NCBI GenBank assembly: GCA_030378015.1
Contig: JAUCGG010000024.1
Span: 1 to 41,524, forward strand
Source of the DNA: Desulfococcaceae bacterium HSG8
GTDB lineage: Bacteria > Desulfobacterota > Desulfobacteria > Desulfobacterales > 4be13
Length of the DNA: 41,524 nt
Direction: 5' to 3'
The position numbers and the translations under genes were made by a program. Shown in pieces: positions 34,160-41,524 of the stretch; positions within the stretch are counted from its first letter, which is position 1; the number at the start of each line of letters is the position of its first letter. The notes beneath the pieces are model-generated. The model was not told where the DNA came from. It saw nothing but the letters and a program-made list of their open reading frames with translations, and made no database searches.

Positions 34160-35953
34160 TTAAGGGGTCCTCACGAGACGGATCCCGAGGTCGTGGAACC
34201 GGTAGGCGGGCGAGTAGTAGCTCCGCTCGGCGCAGCGCACGCCCGCGGGGTCGCTGCTCCAACTGCCGCCCCGGTCCACCCGGTCCGATCCGCCATCAGC
34301 ATATATGGGATTGTTTCTCCGGTGTTTGCTGTAGGCTTCACGGTCATATATATCCTCACACCACTCATATATATTGCCGCTCATATCGTAAATCCCGAGT
34401 CCGTTAGGAGCCTTTGTGCCGACAGCATGATGCCCTCCTGAATACTCTTCATCATGCCATGCGACACGGTCAGCATTGCTTCCTCCTGAATACTTTTCAG
34501 CCTTCCCCCCGCTCCGACAGGCATATTCCCACTCTGCCTCGCTCGGCAGCCGGAATTCATATTGCCCCCGCTTCTCAGCATTCAGCTTCCGGATAAATTC
34601 CTTTGCATCACTCCATGAAACTTCCTCAACAGGATGATTATCGCCTTTCTTGAACCTGGACAGGTCGTTCCCCATTACCCGTTTCCATTCTCCCTGGGTC
34701 ACCTCATACTTCCCCATATAAAAATCATCCAAGCAGACCGTATGCACCGGCTTTTCGTCACCGTTGCAGGAACTCGTCCACGACCCGCACCCCATCTCAT
34801 AACACCCCCCCTTCACATACACAAATTCCATGCCCGTTACAGGTTCCCGCCATTCCTTAGCCCTGGCAGGCAAAGTTGTGGTTGTGGCGGCCGGTGCGGG
34901 CCTGGTTGTGGTTGTTGTAACAATCTCATCCAGATACAGCGTAACCTTCGCATCCTCCCCCTTCCCGATGGTAACGGTTTTTTCTTCTGCCCTGTACCCG
35001 TCCATTTCCGCCCGGATCTCATATCTGCCCGGCTTCAGCTTCCCGAAAAGCAGGGGTGTGTTCCCCATGTTTTTGCCGCCGATATATATGGCCGCGCCCG
35101 AAGGAGAAGTTTCCAGGCTGAGTCTGCCGAGAGACGGTTCCTGGGGCCGGGGCCTGATAACTTCGGAACTCCCCCCTGCAAAATAAAAGGCCCCTTCCAG
35201 CGCCCTGGATTCCCAAGGAATCTGTTTCCCCCCGGTCTGTTTCCTCACTGCCCTCCGGGTATTGTCAAACACATCCACAAGCCTCATGTCCGGTTTCTGC
35301 ATCTCCCGGATAAGCTCGGACGTATAAAGGCCGTTTTTCCCGGAACCGTCACTCGCGGTTTTTCCCGGGGCCGTGGCATATGCAATCATGCTCCCCACGG
35401 GCGCATCCATAGACACCAGCCCTTTCCCGCCGGTACGGAAACTGCGGGCAAAAGGATTATCCCGGCAGGCATCCAGAATAACGATATTCATCCGGTTCCT
35501 GGCATTATCCATCTCAGCCAGCACCGAACCCGCATCCACAGCCCTGTACTTCACCTGTTTCTCATGCTGAATCCCCGAGCCGATGGGAATCAGGTAGTTT
35601 TTGCCATTGTACTGAATCCCATGCCCCGCATAATAGAAAAGCCCCACACCGCCTTGCAGCAGTTTTTCCCCGAACAGGGCAATGGCCTCGCTCATCTCCT
35701 GGAAACCGAGGTTTTCCTGTTTCGTCACCTCAAACCCCAGTTTCCCCAGGGTCTCCGACATGGCCCTGACATCATTGACCGGGTTGCGCAGGGGAGAAGA
35801 TTCGTAGTTTCCGTTCCCGATGACAAGGGCCACACGGTTTTCAGACTGCGCGGCAGTCTTTTTTTTGCGGCGGATGCCGCGGTCATCCGCCGCAAAGATC
35901 ACAGCAGATACAAACATGCATAACGTAAAGATAATAATTGTTTTTGGGGACAT
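34160..35953 (-). CDS. Secreted caspase-like protein with PEGA and FGE-type C-terminal domain
   Basis: 597 residues from the ATG at 35953, chosen for AAAGGAGG just upstream and the signal peptide (residues 1-21, IIIFTLCMFVSAVIFA). Residues 40-260 are a peptidase C14 (metacaspase-like) domain with catalytic H111 (FYYAGHGIQY) and C163 (ILDACRDNPF). A PEGA domain lies at 277-343, a T-rich linker at 345-362, and a formylglycine-generating-enzyme/C-type-lectin-like domain at 370-597 (TGMEFVYVKGG, YEVTQGEW, PVEEVSWSDA, RLPSEAEWEYACR, GLGIYDMSGNIYEWCEDIY, RGGSW, IRLVR). The FGE catalytic Cys pair is not evident, so a binding role is more likely than catalysis. The final 42 codons look like a DGR variable region. 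It stands alone between repeats. Confidence 0.93.
   Translation of the reverse strand: MSPKTIIIFTLCMFVSAVIFAADDRGIRRKKKTAAQSENRVALVIGNGNYESSPLRNPVNDVRAMSETLGKLGFEVTKQENLGFQEMSEAIALFGEKLLQGGVGLFYYAGHGIQYNGKNYLIPIGSGIQHEKQVKYRAVDAGSVLAEMDNARNRMNIVILDACRDNPFARSFRTGGKGLVSMDAPVGSMIAYATAPGKTASDGSGKNGLYTSELIREMQKPDMRLVDVFDNTRRAVRKQTGGKQIPWESRALEGAFYFAGGSSEVIRPRPQEPSLGRLSLETSPSGAAIYIGGKNMGNTPLLFGKLKPGRYEIRAEMDGYRAEEKTVTIGKGEDAKVTLYLDEIVTTTTTRPAPAATTTTLPARAKEWREPVTGMEFVYVKGGCYEMGCGSWTSSCNGDEKPVHTVCLDDFYMGKYEVTQGEWKRVMGNDLSRFKKGDNHPVEEVSWSDAKEFIRKLNAEKRGQYEFRLPSEAEWEYACRSGGKAEKYSGGSNADRVAWHDEEYSGGHHAVGTKAPNGLGIYDMSGNIYEWCEDIYDREAYSKHRRNNPIYADGGSDRVDRGGSWSSDPAGVRCAERSYYSPAYRFHDLGIRLVRTP
34163..34288 (-). 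other. Candidate DGR variable region (VR)
   Basis: Codons 556-597 of the caspase-FGE gene. By hand count 92 of 126 bases are G or C, against roughly half in the rest of the gene. Thirteen positions that would be variable use NNC codons: GAC, GAC, AGC, AGC, GAC, GGC, AGC, TAC, TAC, TAC, TTC, CAC, GAC. They are set in the frame RxxRGGSW…RxAxR…SPAxR…GIRLVR. That is what adenine mutagenesis of AAC codons in a template repeat gives. The reverse transcriptase and template repeat are not in this window. Confidence 0.7.
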
Positions 35954-35989
35954 TTTGGCCTCCTTTCCGAATGAATTAGAGATTTCCCG

Positions 35990-36292
35990 CATACACCCCC
36001 CTTGCCCCCCTCAAAGGGGGATTTTATGCGAACCCACGATATTCCCCCATTGAGGGGGCAGGGGGGTGTATGACTAAGAGAACCGGGTATATTAATTTTT
36101 GGGAATTCCCTTAAAAAGAAATTGCACATCACGCCCGCTTTGTTCTGACAAACATTTTCTTAAAAGTAAGTACTCGGACATATTTTTTTCGGTATAAACC
36201 GGTGAGGTTTCCGAAACCTCATAAATCATAACCAGTTAAAAATGTTAAAATAGTCATCATCCAACGGAATAGTCTGCTCCGGGCGATTTTTT
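35990..36292. repeat. R4 pair and unassigned DNA
   Basis: An R4 inverted pair (CCCCCCTTGCCCCCCTCAAA… and …TTGAGGGGGCAGGGGG, 35995-36067) precedes the caspase-FGE gene on its 5' side. A TGAGGTTT/AAACCTCA hairpin lies at 36203-36221. The rest to 36292 is AT-rich with no gene. Confidence 0.75.
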
Positions 36293-37699
36293 TCAGCGGA
36301 CTTGTCTGGCCTCATTCGCATCTCTTCTTCCAGCATAGTACTGCATCTGGCTCCCGCCGACCATATCCACCAATTCCCTGACGAGTTCCCTCATCTGATT
36401 TGCCTGAAGGTTCAGATTTTCGGATGCGGAGGCGGTTTTCTGAGAACTGATTGTATTCTGCTGGGTTGCTTTATCAATCTCGGCTACAGCGAGATTCACC
36501 TGGTCTGTCCCCTTGGCTTGTTCCTGGGATGCGGCTGTGATCTCCTCCACCAGATTTCTCACCTTTCGCGTAATATCTGCTACTTTAGTAAAGATTTCAT
36601 CTGTTTTACCCACAAGTTCTGTGCCGTCTTTTATCCGGCGCACAGCGCCCTCAATGAGTGCAGCCGTATTTTTTGCAGCCTCTGCAGAACGGATTGCCAG
36701 ATTTCTCACCTCGTCAGCGACCACTGCAAATCCGGAGCCTGCATCCCCGGCCCTGGCTGCTTCAATGGCAGCATTCAGAGCCAGGAGATTGGTCTGGAAA
36801 GCAATCTCATCAATGGTTTTTATAATCCTGAATATTTCTTCACTTGCTTCGGAGGTATCCTCCATGGATTTGCTCAGGTCATTCATTGACGAGTTGGCCT
36901 GTTCAACTACCTGGCTGGCTTCCTGTATGAATTTATTGGCATTGTCCGCATTGTCCGCGTTCTGTCTGATCGTGGCAGACATTTCCTCCAGTGACGCGGA
37001 TGTTTCTTCCACAGATGAAGCCTGCTCCGCGGTTCTTTTGGCTAAAGATCGGCTGGCAGAGGAAACCTCTCCTGAAATGGAAGCCACCTGTTCCGCGCTT
37101 CTGTCCATATGATAAGAGGTTTTTTGCAATACAGTAATAATTCTCCGGGCAATGAAAAAAGCCATGAGCAGGCCAATCACAGCCACCAGGATACCCGCGA
37201 TAAATATGACTTTCAGAAATGCGTCTGTTTTTTCAAGCATATGTTCTTTTGTGAAGACTACTTCTGCAAATCCCACGGTTTCATTCCCTACCTTCTTTAA
37301 TGGAAAAAATATGATCAGTTTGTTCCCGGTATCCTTCACAACAGGTTCATCTGTTTTGCCGTAGTCCCTGACCCGGGTTGCTCTTTCTGAATCACCTTTT
37401 ATGAAGTTCAGGCTCATGTCAAAAATGGAAACTGATTCAATGAGATTTCCCTCTGCCTTTGTCTCCAGCAGTTCAATCGTGTGACTTATGGATTCTCCCC
37501 CGTCCAGCATCATAGCATCCATGCCGATGGCCAGGTCTTCAGACAGAAGTCTGACAATAAAAGCAGAACCAGCGCTCTCTTTCATCATATCCGAGCCCAG
37601 TTTTTTGACCTCGAACGGGAGGAAAAGCATTACAAATATAAGCATCAGAATTCCGATGCCTCCTCCTAATGCCATGAGGTTATGTTTGACAGATGACAT
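36293..37699 (-). CDS. Methyl-accepting chemotaxis protein
   Basis: Membrane chemoreceptor, 468 residues. Two membrane spans (about 9-30 and 163-186) enclose a periplasmic sensing region of about 130 residues with no domain I can name. No convincing HAMP is seen after the second span. The signalling domain holds the hairpin tip [38 protein letters not shown] near residue 300, the CheA/CheW contact, with flanking methylation-helix repeats ([21 protein letters not shown]). There is no C-terminal CheR-tether pentapeptide. AAGGAG precedes the ATG. No che genes are nearby, so it must work with an array encoded elsewhere. Confidence 0.95.
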   Translation of the reverse strand: MSSVKHNLMALGGGIGILMLIFVMLFLPFEVKKLGSDMMKESAGSAFIVRLLSEDLAIGMDAMMLDGGESISHTIELLETKAEGNLIESVSIFDMSLNFIKGDSERATRVRDYGKTDEPVVKDTGNKLIIFFPLKKVGNETVGFAEVVFTKEHMLEKTDAFLKVIFIAGILVAVIGLLMAFFIARRIITVLQKTSYHMDRSAEQVASISGEVSSASRSLAKRTAEQASSVEETSASLEEMSATIRQNADNADNANKFIQEASQVVEQANSSMNDLSKSMEDTSEASEEIFRIIKTIDEIAFQTNLLALNAAIEAARAGDAGSGFAVVADEVRNLAIRSAEAAKNTAALIEGAVRRIKDGTELVGKTDEIFTKVADITRKVRNLVEEITAASQEQAKGTDQVNLAVAEIDKATQQNTISSQKTASASENLNLQANQMRELVRELVDMVGGSQMQYYAGRRDANEARQVR

Positions 37700-37715
37700 A
37701 TTTTTTCTCCTTTCG

Positions 37716-37768
37716 GAGTGCCAAACTTACAGTTTGGCCTTTTGCCAAACTGCAAGTTTGGCACTCCG
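37716..37768. repeat. R12 inverted pair
   Basis: GGAGTGCCAAACTTACAGTT… and TGCCAAACTGCAAGTTTGGC… as facing copies. A single copy is at 12411 and a variant at 38214. It directly follows the ribosome-binding site of the chemoreceptor gene on the 5' side. Confidence 0.8.
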
Positions 37769-37921
37769 GACAAGTTAATACCGCAGGATGAGTTCACAGA
37801 AAAAAGTGCCGCCCAGTGTAATGCCTTTTGGTACGAGTTCGGGTATGCCGGGCGACCCGATGACATGAAGAGAGATATGTACGAATGCGATGCGATGAAC
37901 ATATCAGATAACCTTTCCTAA
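37769..37921 (+). other. Possible gene fragment
   Basis: An open frame ending at 37921 reads DEFTEKSAAQCNAFWYEFGYAG…MKRDMYECDAMNISDNLS. Codon use looks coding, but the only in-frame ATG (37718) lies in R12. It may be the tail of a lost gene. I do not recognise it. From 37922 to 38685 there is no other gene; an R5 copy is at 38393-38490 and an R3 half at 38280-38320. Confidence 0.25.
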
Positions 37922-38392
37922 CCTCATTACTGGTTCGCATACGATACGTCGCTGATAGCAGAACCAGTCATAAAAGTAAACAATTTTGTTTTGTGAAATA
38001 TCCTGAAACAAGAGCAGATTTAAAAACCGCTGTACTATTAATGGGTTCAGCATGATCCTTCTTTCTGATTAAACATTTGCAATTTGCCAAGGATTTTATA
38101 TGAAAGTATTTTGTGTTTTGTATTTATATTTAGTGGTTGGCCATCTGCTCCGACTTTCATGTTTCGTTGTGACCCGCAGTTCATGACCGTTATATGAAAG
38201 TACCGCGGGCAACGGAGTGTCAAACTTATAGTTTGGCATTGCGTAAGCGAGCGAAGCGAAGCTTGCGCATGCACACCTCCCGATAAAAAATCCCCCGGTC
38301 CCTTTAAAAAAGAGGGACTCGTGCCGGAGTTTCATCATTCGTTGTGAGCGCAGGTCATGAAGGTTCCCAAGAAATAAAACACCCGCTGCAGC

Positions 38393-38490
38393 TCGCGGGG
38401 GATTGAATCCCGCGGGGATTCGGATTTGTCAATCATTCGACTGAACTCACGCCGAAGCCGATTCCCCGAACCGGGTATTTGGAGACCATG
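38393..38490. repeat. R5 element
   Basis: GCTCGCGGGGGATTGAATCC … GGATTCGGATTTGTCAATC, with the second half partly replaced by the phrase CATTCGACTGAACTCACGCC also seen near 6308 and 11190. It ends in ATTTGGAGACC. Confidence 0.75.
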
Positions 38491-38685
38491 ATATCCATGA
38501 TATCCGGATTTGGCAAAAACGCTCTGTTGATAATACGTTTTTCGTCCCTTCCGAATACTCCTTTCACCCTATTGACGGATTATTTCTTCTAATTTATATA
38601 TTTTTATAATCATAGAAGCTAAGGGATTTTTGAATGTCAGCCATCACATGCATAAATGGCTGATTGGTATAGGAGGGATTTAATA

Positions 38686-38799
38686 ATGAAGGAAGTTATG
38701 CTGACACTGCTTGAATACGGGCTGATTTACGGAATTGTTATTATACTGGCTTTATGGACCCGCTTTTTTTTTTCAGTTTTCGGTTATCTTGCCGGGTGA
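38686..38799 (+). CDS. Small membrane protein ORF, 37 residues
   Basis: AGGAGGGATTTAATAATG gives a strong ribosome-binding site and start. The product MKEVMLTLLEYGLIYGIVII…LWTRFFFSVFGYLAG is one hydrophobic span (about residues 5-24) followed by an aromatic end. It is too short for family recognition. The preceding 60 bases are AT-rich, as expected for a promoter. It is probably real because start signals and the membrane span agree; function unknown. Confidence 0.5.
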   Translation: MKEVMLTLLEYGLIYGIVIILALWTRFFFSVFGYLAG

Positions 38800-38836
38800 A
38801 AAACTCGTAGTTCCGCTGTACAGAAATTTTCCAAAT

Positions 38837-38921
38837 GCGGAGTGCAAAGCTTGCTTTGCGAGAACCCGGGTTTCGACGTGAGATCAGTCGAACGACAGGC
38901 AAAGCAAGCTTTGCACTCCGC
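38837..38921. repeat. R8 inverted pair
   Basis: GCGGAGTGCAAAGCTTGCTT… and …AAGCAAGCTTTGCACTCCGC as facing arms of about 22 bases, with AGATCAGTCGAACGA in between. Confidence 0.88.
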
Positions 38922-39240
38922 TGATTTATAACCCTGATATTATTTTTGAAACAGAGCAAATAGATCGCCGTTTTTTAAATATAGCCCCTGAATGCGGAAC
39001 TACAAGCCGTAGCCCAAATTCACCCAGAGCGGAGAGGCGGTTAATTGGGAGGATAATAAGGTTCCGAACCGCCGGGGCTTTTCTGGCGGATCAGGCAGCA
39101 GGGGCGCAGGCTGGAACCCGAATCGATAGTTGACTAACGGACCGCGAAACTCAGGCTCGCAAAAGATGGAGCCGAGGAATCCAATCAGAAAATCATGGAG
39201 CTCAAAGCGGGCGCATTCTCAAAAAAAGCAGGAAATTCTC
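38922..39240. other. Unassigned, partly GC-rich stretch
   Basis: No gene called. A frame at about 39042-39126 reads NWEDNKVPNRRGFSGG… GWNPNR then stop. It may be debris of a secreted protein, but nothing is recognised. Confidence 0.3.
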
Positions 39241-39257
39241 GTTCCCAGGCTCTGCCT

Positions 39258-39359
39258 CACTGCCATTAAGTTAAGGAACACAGCCTGCCGAGGAAAATGT
39301 TATTTCAGGCACTTACGCCTCCTTATCAGGCCGATCCGACTCTTAACTTAATGGCAGTG
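39258..39359. mobile_element. 102-bp MITE-like element with 11-bp target duplication
   Basis: Perfect 18-bp inverted ends: CACTGCCATTAAGTTAAG at 39258-39275 and its complement at 39342-39359. AGGCTCTGCCT flanks it on both sides (39247-39257 and 39360-39370). Removing the element and one flank rebuilds the palindrome TTCCCAGGCTCTGCCTGGGAA. The length of the duplication suits IS4-like transposases; the family is not proven. Confidence 0.88.
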
Positions 39360-39370
39360 AGGCTCTGCCT

Positions 39371-39580
39371 GGGAATGCGTTCCGGGAGGCTCTGCCTCGT
39401 ATTTCAGCGTAAAGCCGATGATTTGAATGAGAAATATTTCAAGGCAAAGCCTTGAATAATGTGTTCTGGAAGGTTTTGCCTCGTATTTTAATGTAAAATC
39501 GGTAATTTAAATAAGAAATATTTCAAGGCAGAGCCTTGAATAATGCATTCCCAGGCGGAGCCTGGGAACGAGAAAAGAGC
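39371..39580. repeat. Palindromic GAGGCTCTGCCTCG / CAAGGCAGAGCC repeats
   Basis: Repeated GGAGGCTCTGCCTCGTATTT and TTTCAAGGC(A/G)(A/G)AGCCTTGAATAA units (39386-39440, 39470-39540), ending in CATTCCCAGGCGGAGCCTGG. These are variants of the palindrome that hosts the 102-bp element. Confidence 0.8.
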
Positions 39581-39650
39581 GGCCTGACTGACCGATTCTT
39601 CACATGCCGCAAAAAGCCGGATTTCTTCCCATAAGGGGACACACTCGAAA

Positions 39651-41318
39651 TTATTCAATCACATACTGCCCCGGGGCTTTCTCCAAACACGGATATGTTT
39701 CACACCCGGCAGAAGGCGGTTTCCCCATAGCCCCGCTTCTTTCGGACAACCATTCCACCCAGTCTGGCCACCAGGAACCCCGTGATTCTTCCTGTGCGGA
39801 AAGCCAGGCATCTGCTTTCAGGCCGTTATGAACACCGCCCGCCCAGTATTTTTTCCTTGACCTTGCCGAAGGCGGATTCACAATACCGGCGATGTGACCT
39901 TCATTCGCGAGAACGTACCTCACGGGGCCCATGACCATATGACAGGTGCGGAAAGTTTCTTTCCACGGGCTGATATGATCCTGCTGCGCGCCCACAGCGT
40001 ACAGGGGCTGGTCAATATATCCCATGTCTATGGGACGCCCCCCCAGGGTCAGCCCGTCTTTTTGGGAAAGCCTGTTGTGTAAATAAAATTCCCGCAGGTA
40101 AAAAGAACACATGGCCTCCGGTAACCGGGTGCTGTCACTGTTCCAGTAAAGCATGTCTGATTTCGGAGGAGCGCCTCCCTGGAGATAATTATGGGCAATA
40201 TAGCGCCATATCAGACTGTCGGAGCGCAATAATCTGAAAACCAGTTCCAGGTATTTCCCGTCCAGGTAACCATCTTCCGTCATCAGTGCTTCAATTGATT
40301 CAATTGACTTTTCACTGATAAAAACCCCGAGTTCCCCGGGTTCGGAAAAATCAGTCATGGTGGAAAATAATGTCCAGTCTGCCACGGGGAATGAATCTTC
40401 CTGCGCGGGTTCCCTGTTCAACCATGCCATCAATGCTGTCAGGGCAGTTCCCCCGATGCAGTAGCCTGCGGCATGAACCTTGTCAGTATTGCAGATTTCC
40501 TTTGCAACTTCGATGGTTTTAAGAACTCCCCGGAGCATGTAATCATCAAAGCTTATGTGGCGCATATCCGAATCAGGATTTTTCCAACTGGTAATAAATA
40601 CCGTAAATCCCTCATTAAGAAGATATCGGACAAAACTGCTCTGTTTGTTCAGATCAAAAATATAGAATTTATTGATCCAGGGTTGTATCAGGACAATCGG
40701 AACCGCATAAGCGGTTTGCGTGGTCGGGGCATACTGGATGACTTCTGTCAGTTCATTCCGAAAAACCACATATCCCGGGGTCGCGGCGATATTTTCCCCG
40801 GGATTGAATGCCTCTTCATCAGCTATTTCAGGCAGGTAATTGCCCCGTCGGATATCTTCCATCCAGTTCTGATAACCGTTGTTCAGACTGTCTCCTTCGG
40901 TTTTGATAAACTTTTGCACCGCGCCCGGATTTGTCCAGAAATAATTGGAGGGCGCCAGGGCATTGATCATCTGCCGGGTCCAGAAAATCGAACGCTGTTT
41001 ATCCTTTCCTTCCGCTTCCGGGGCTTTTTCCACAAAATCTTTTAGCCATCCACTATAAACAGAGTGGTATTTACGGGCCAGATTGGAATACTGCTTCACA
41101 GTATCCATAAAAACATCTTTTTTCCTGCCGGTTTTTTCCGAAGATTCATTTTCCGATAAAAGTCTATCCAGTTCCGCTGCATATATGTCACAGATATCTG
41201 AATTCAGTTCTGTCAGCATGTCATTCAGCTTCTGAGGATTCTGTACCCAGGATGAACACATCTTCTGAAAAGAAGCGGCGATTTCAAAAGGGTCCGTGTG
41301 TTTTTCGCTCGGATTCAC
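39651..41318 (-). CDS. phaC: Poly(3-hydroxyalkanoate) synthase, class I-like
   Basis: Polymerises 3-hydroxyacyl-CoA into PHA storage granules. 555 residues from GTG at 41318, chosen because AGAGGAG lies eight bases upstream; the ATG at 41357 has no such signal. The N-terminal domain (SNYFWTNPGAVQKFIKTEG) leads to the alpha/beta hydrolase core with the lipase-like box GYCIGG (nucleophile C287), the aspartate in GAQQDHISPW and the histidine in NEGHIAGIVNPPS, the standard catalytic triad. The length fits class I more than the shorter class III; no phaE/phaR partner is seen. Phasin and phaA/phaB genes are not in the window. Confidence 0.94.
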   Translation of the reverse strand: MNPSEKHTDPFEIAASFQKMCSSWVQNPQKLNDMLTELNSDICDIYAAELDRLLSENESSEKTGRKKDVFMDTVKQYSNLARKYHSVYSGWLKDFVEKAPEAEGKDKQRSIFWTRQMINALAPSNYFWTNPGAVQKFIKTEGDSLNNGYQNWMEDIRRGNYLPEIADEEAFNPGENIAATPGYVVFRNELTEVIQYAPTTQTAYAVPIVLIQPWINKFYIFDLNKQSSFVRYLLNEGFTVFITSWKNPDSDMRHISFDDYMLRGVLKTIEVAKEICNTDKVHAAGYCIGGTALTALMAWLNREPAQEDSFPVADWTLFSTMTDFSEPGELGVFISEKSIESIEALMTEDGYLDGKYLELVFRLLRSDSLIWRYIAHNYLQGGAPPKSDMLYWNSDSTRLPEAMCSFYLREFYLHNRLSQKDGLTLGGRPIDMGYIDQPLYAVGAQQDHISPWKETFRTCHMVMGPVRYVLANEGHIAGIVNPPSARSRKKYWAGGVHNGLKADAWLSAQEESRGSWWPDWVEWLSERSGAMGKPPSAGCETYPCLEKAPGQYVIE

Positions 41319-41524
41319 TTTTTCTCCTCTTTTTGGTGTTTGGTGTTTAGGGACCACCCGGGAAATAATATATCAGCGGTAGGGCGCATTCCCATTTGAG
41401 TGTGACCAAAATAGGGCATCCTACAAAACAGATTTTAATTCAGTATGTTAAATACAGGACTGTTGTGTTTTCGCCCTCTTATTTGTACTAGTCAAAATAT
41501 GAGATAAGATTATTACTAGTTTGT
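41319..41524 (-). promoter_or_regulatory. Upstream region of phaC
   Basis: AT-rich leader with two ACTAGT sites at 41487 and 41515. No clear promoter could be fixed before the window ends. Confidence 0.3.

Noticed and set aside
34634-35923. 429-codon open frame on the plus strand opposite the caspase-FGE gene
   Set aside because: It is the antisense shadow of the clear minus-strand gene. Its residue make-up (rich in H, P, R and F) is typical of a shadow frame, and there is no family signal.
39030-39200. Possible DGR template repeat for the variable region at 34163
   Set aside because: A W-N-containing open stretch is visible, but it does not match the VR frame (no RGGSW…R.A.R…GIRLVR order) and lacks runs of AAC codons. 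No reverse transcriptase is nearby.

Overview
The window reads as chromosome of a Desulfobacterota bacterium, most likely a Desulfobacterales sulfate reducer of the Desulfonema/Desulfococcus kind. This is inferred from gene order (rho-rpmE-prfA-prmC; rpsB-tsf-pyrH-frr-uppS-cdsA), the short EF-Ts, an Hdr/DsrMK-like membrane Fe-S protein, an [FeFe]-hydrogenase-like protein, a xisHI pair, a caspase-like protein and the extreme load of intergenic repeats. No rRNA, tRNA, CRISPR array or full transposase gene was seen.

Layout. 1-2.2 kb: adk and a convergent CCA-adding-type nucleotidyltransferase. 2.7-6.2 kb: rho, rpmE, prfA, prmC (termination of transcription and translation; PrmC methylates the RF1 made next door). 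7.0-14.7 kb: the translation/envelope cluster rpsB-tsf-pyrH-frr-uppS-cdsA, opened up by repeats, by an unknown coiled-coil membrane protein and by a broken xisH plus intact xisI. 15.5-20.3 kb: glycerate 2-kinase and an old-yellow-enzyme/dienoyl-CoA-reductase-like flavoprotein. 20.5-27.9 kb: an orphan sensor kinase, a decayed Cache-type sensor, a response regulator-adenylate cyclase and a coupled sbcC without sbcD. 28-30 kb: a PIN/RHH toxin-antitoxin pair between two nearly identical promoter copies. 30.1-33.3 kb: an [FeFe]-hydrogenase-like protein followed by a membrane, heme-c-motif, four-cluster Fe-S fusion. 33.4-41.4 kb, mainly minus strand: an orphan VapB, a secreted caspase-PEGA-FGE protein, a chemotaxis receptor, a tiny membrane ORF and a PHA synthase.

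Most intergenic space consists of about a dozen repeat families. I label them here: R1 (GTAGGGTGGGTGGAGCG...AACCCACC, often as inverted pairs), R2 (about 140-185 bp dyad containing GTGGATTCCGGGTTAAAAT), R3 (CCCCCTTTTTTAAAGGGGG), R4 (CCCCTTGAGGGG), R5 (TCGCGGGGGATTGACAAATC / GGTTCGGATTTGTCAATCC), R6 (CTTAATCTTAAT ... AAGATTAAGAGCAAG), R7 (GAACAATTTTTCAAATTG palindrome), R8 (GGAGTGCAAAGCTTGCTTTG), R9 (CGTAATCTTTCAGATTGCG), R10 (GATTTGGAATTTATTTGGAA), R11 (GTTCCGCCTTCAGGCGG), R12 (GTGCCAAACTTACAGTTTGG), plus heptanucleotide tandem repeats. They abut and sometimes supply stop codons and leaders of housekeeping genes.

The most interesting signal is the 3' end of the caspase-PEGA-FGE gene (34163-34288). 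It is a very GC-rich stretch in which the presumed variable codons are almost all NNC, within a lectin/FGE frame. This is the signature of a diversity-generating retroelement variable region. The reverse transcriptase and template repeat are not in the window. Other notable points are three short terminal-inverted-repeat elements with recognisable target duplications, the xisH gene replaced internally by repeat mosaic, and the non-canonical Fe-S/H-cluster motifs of the hydrogenase-like protein.
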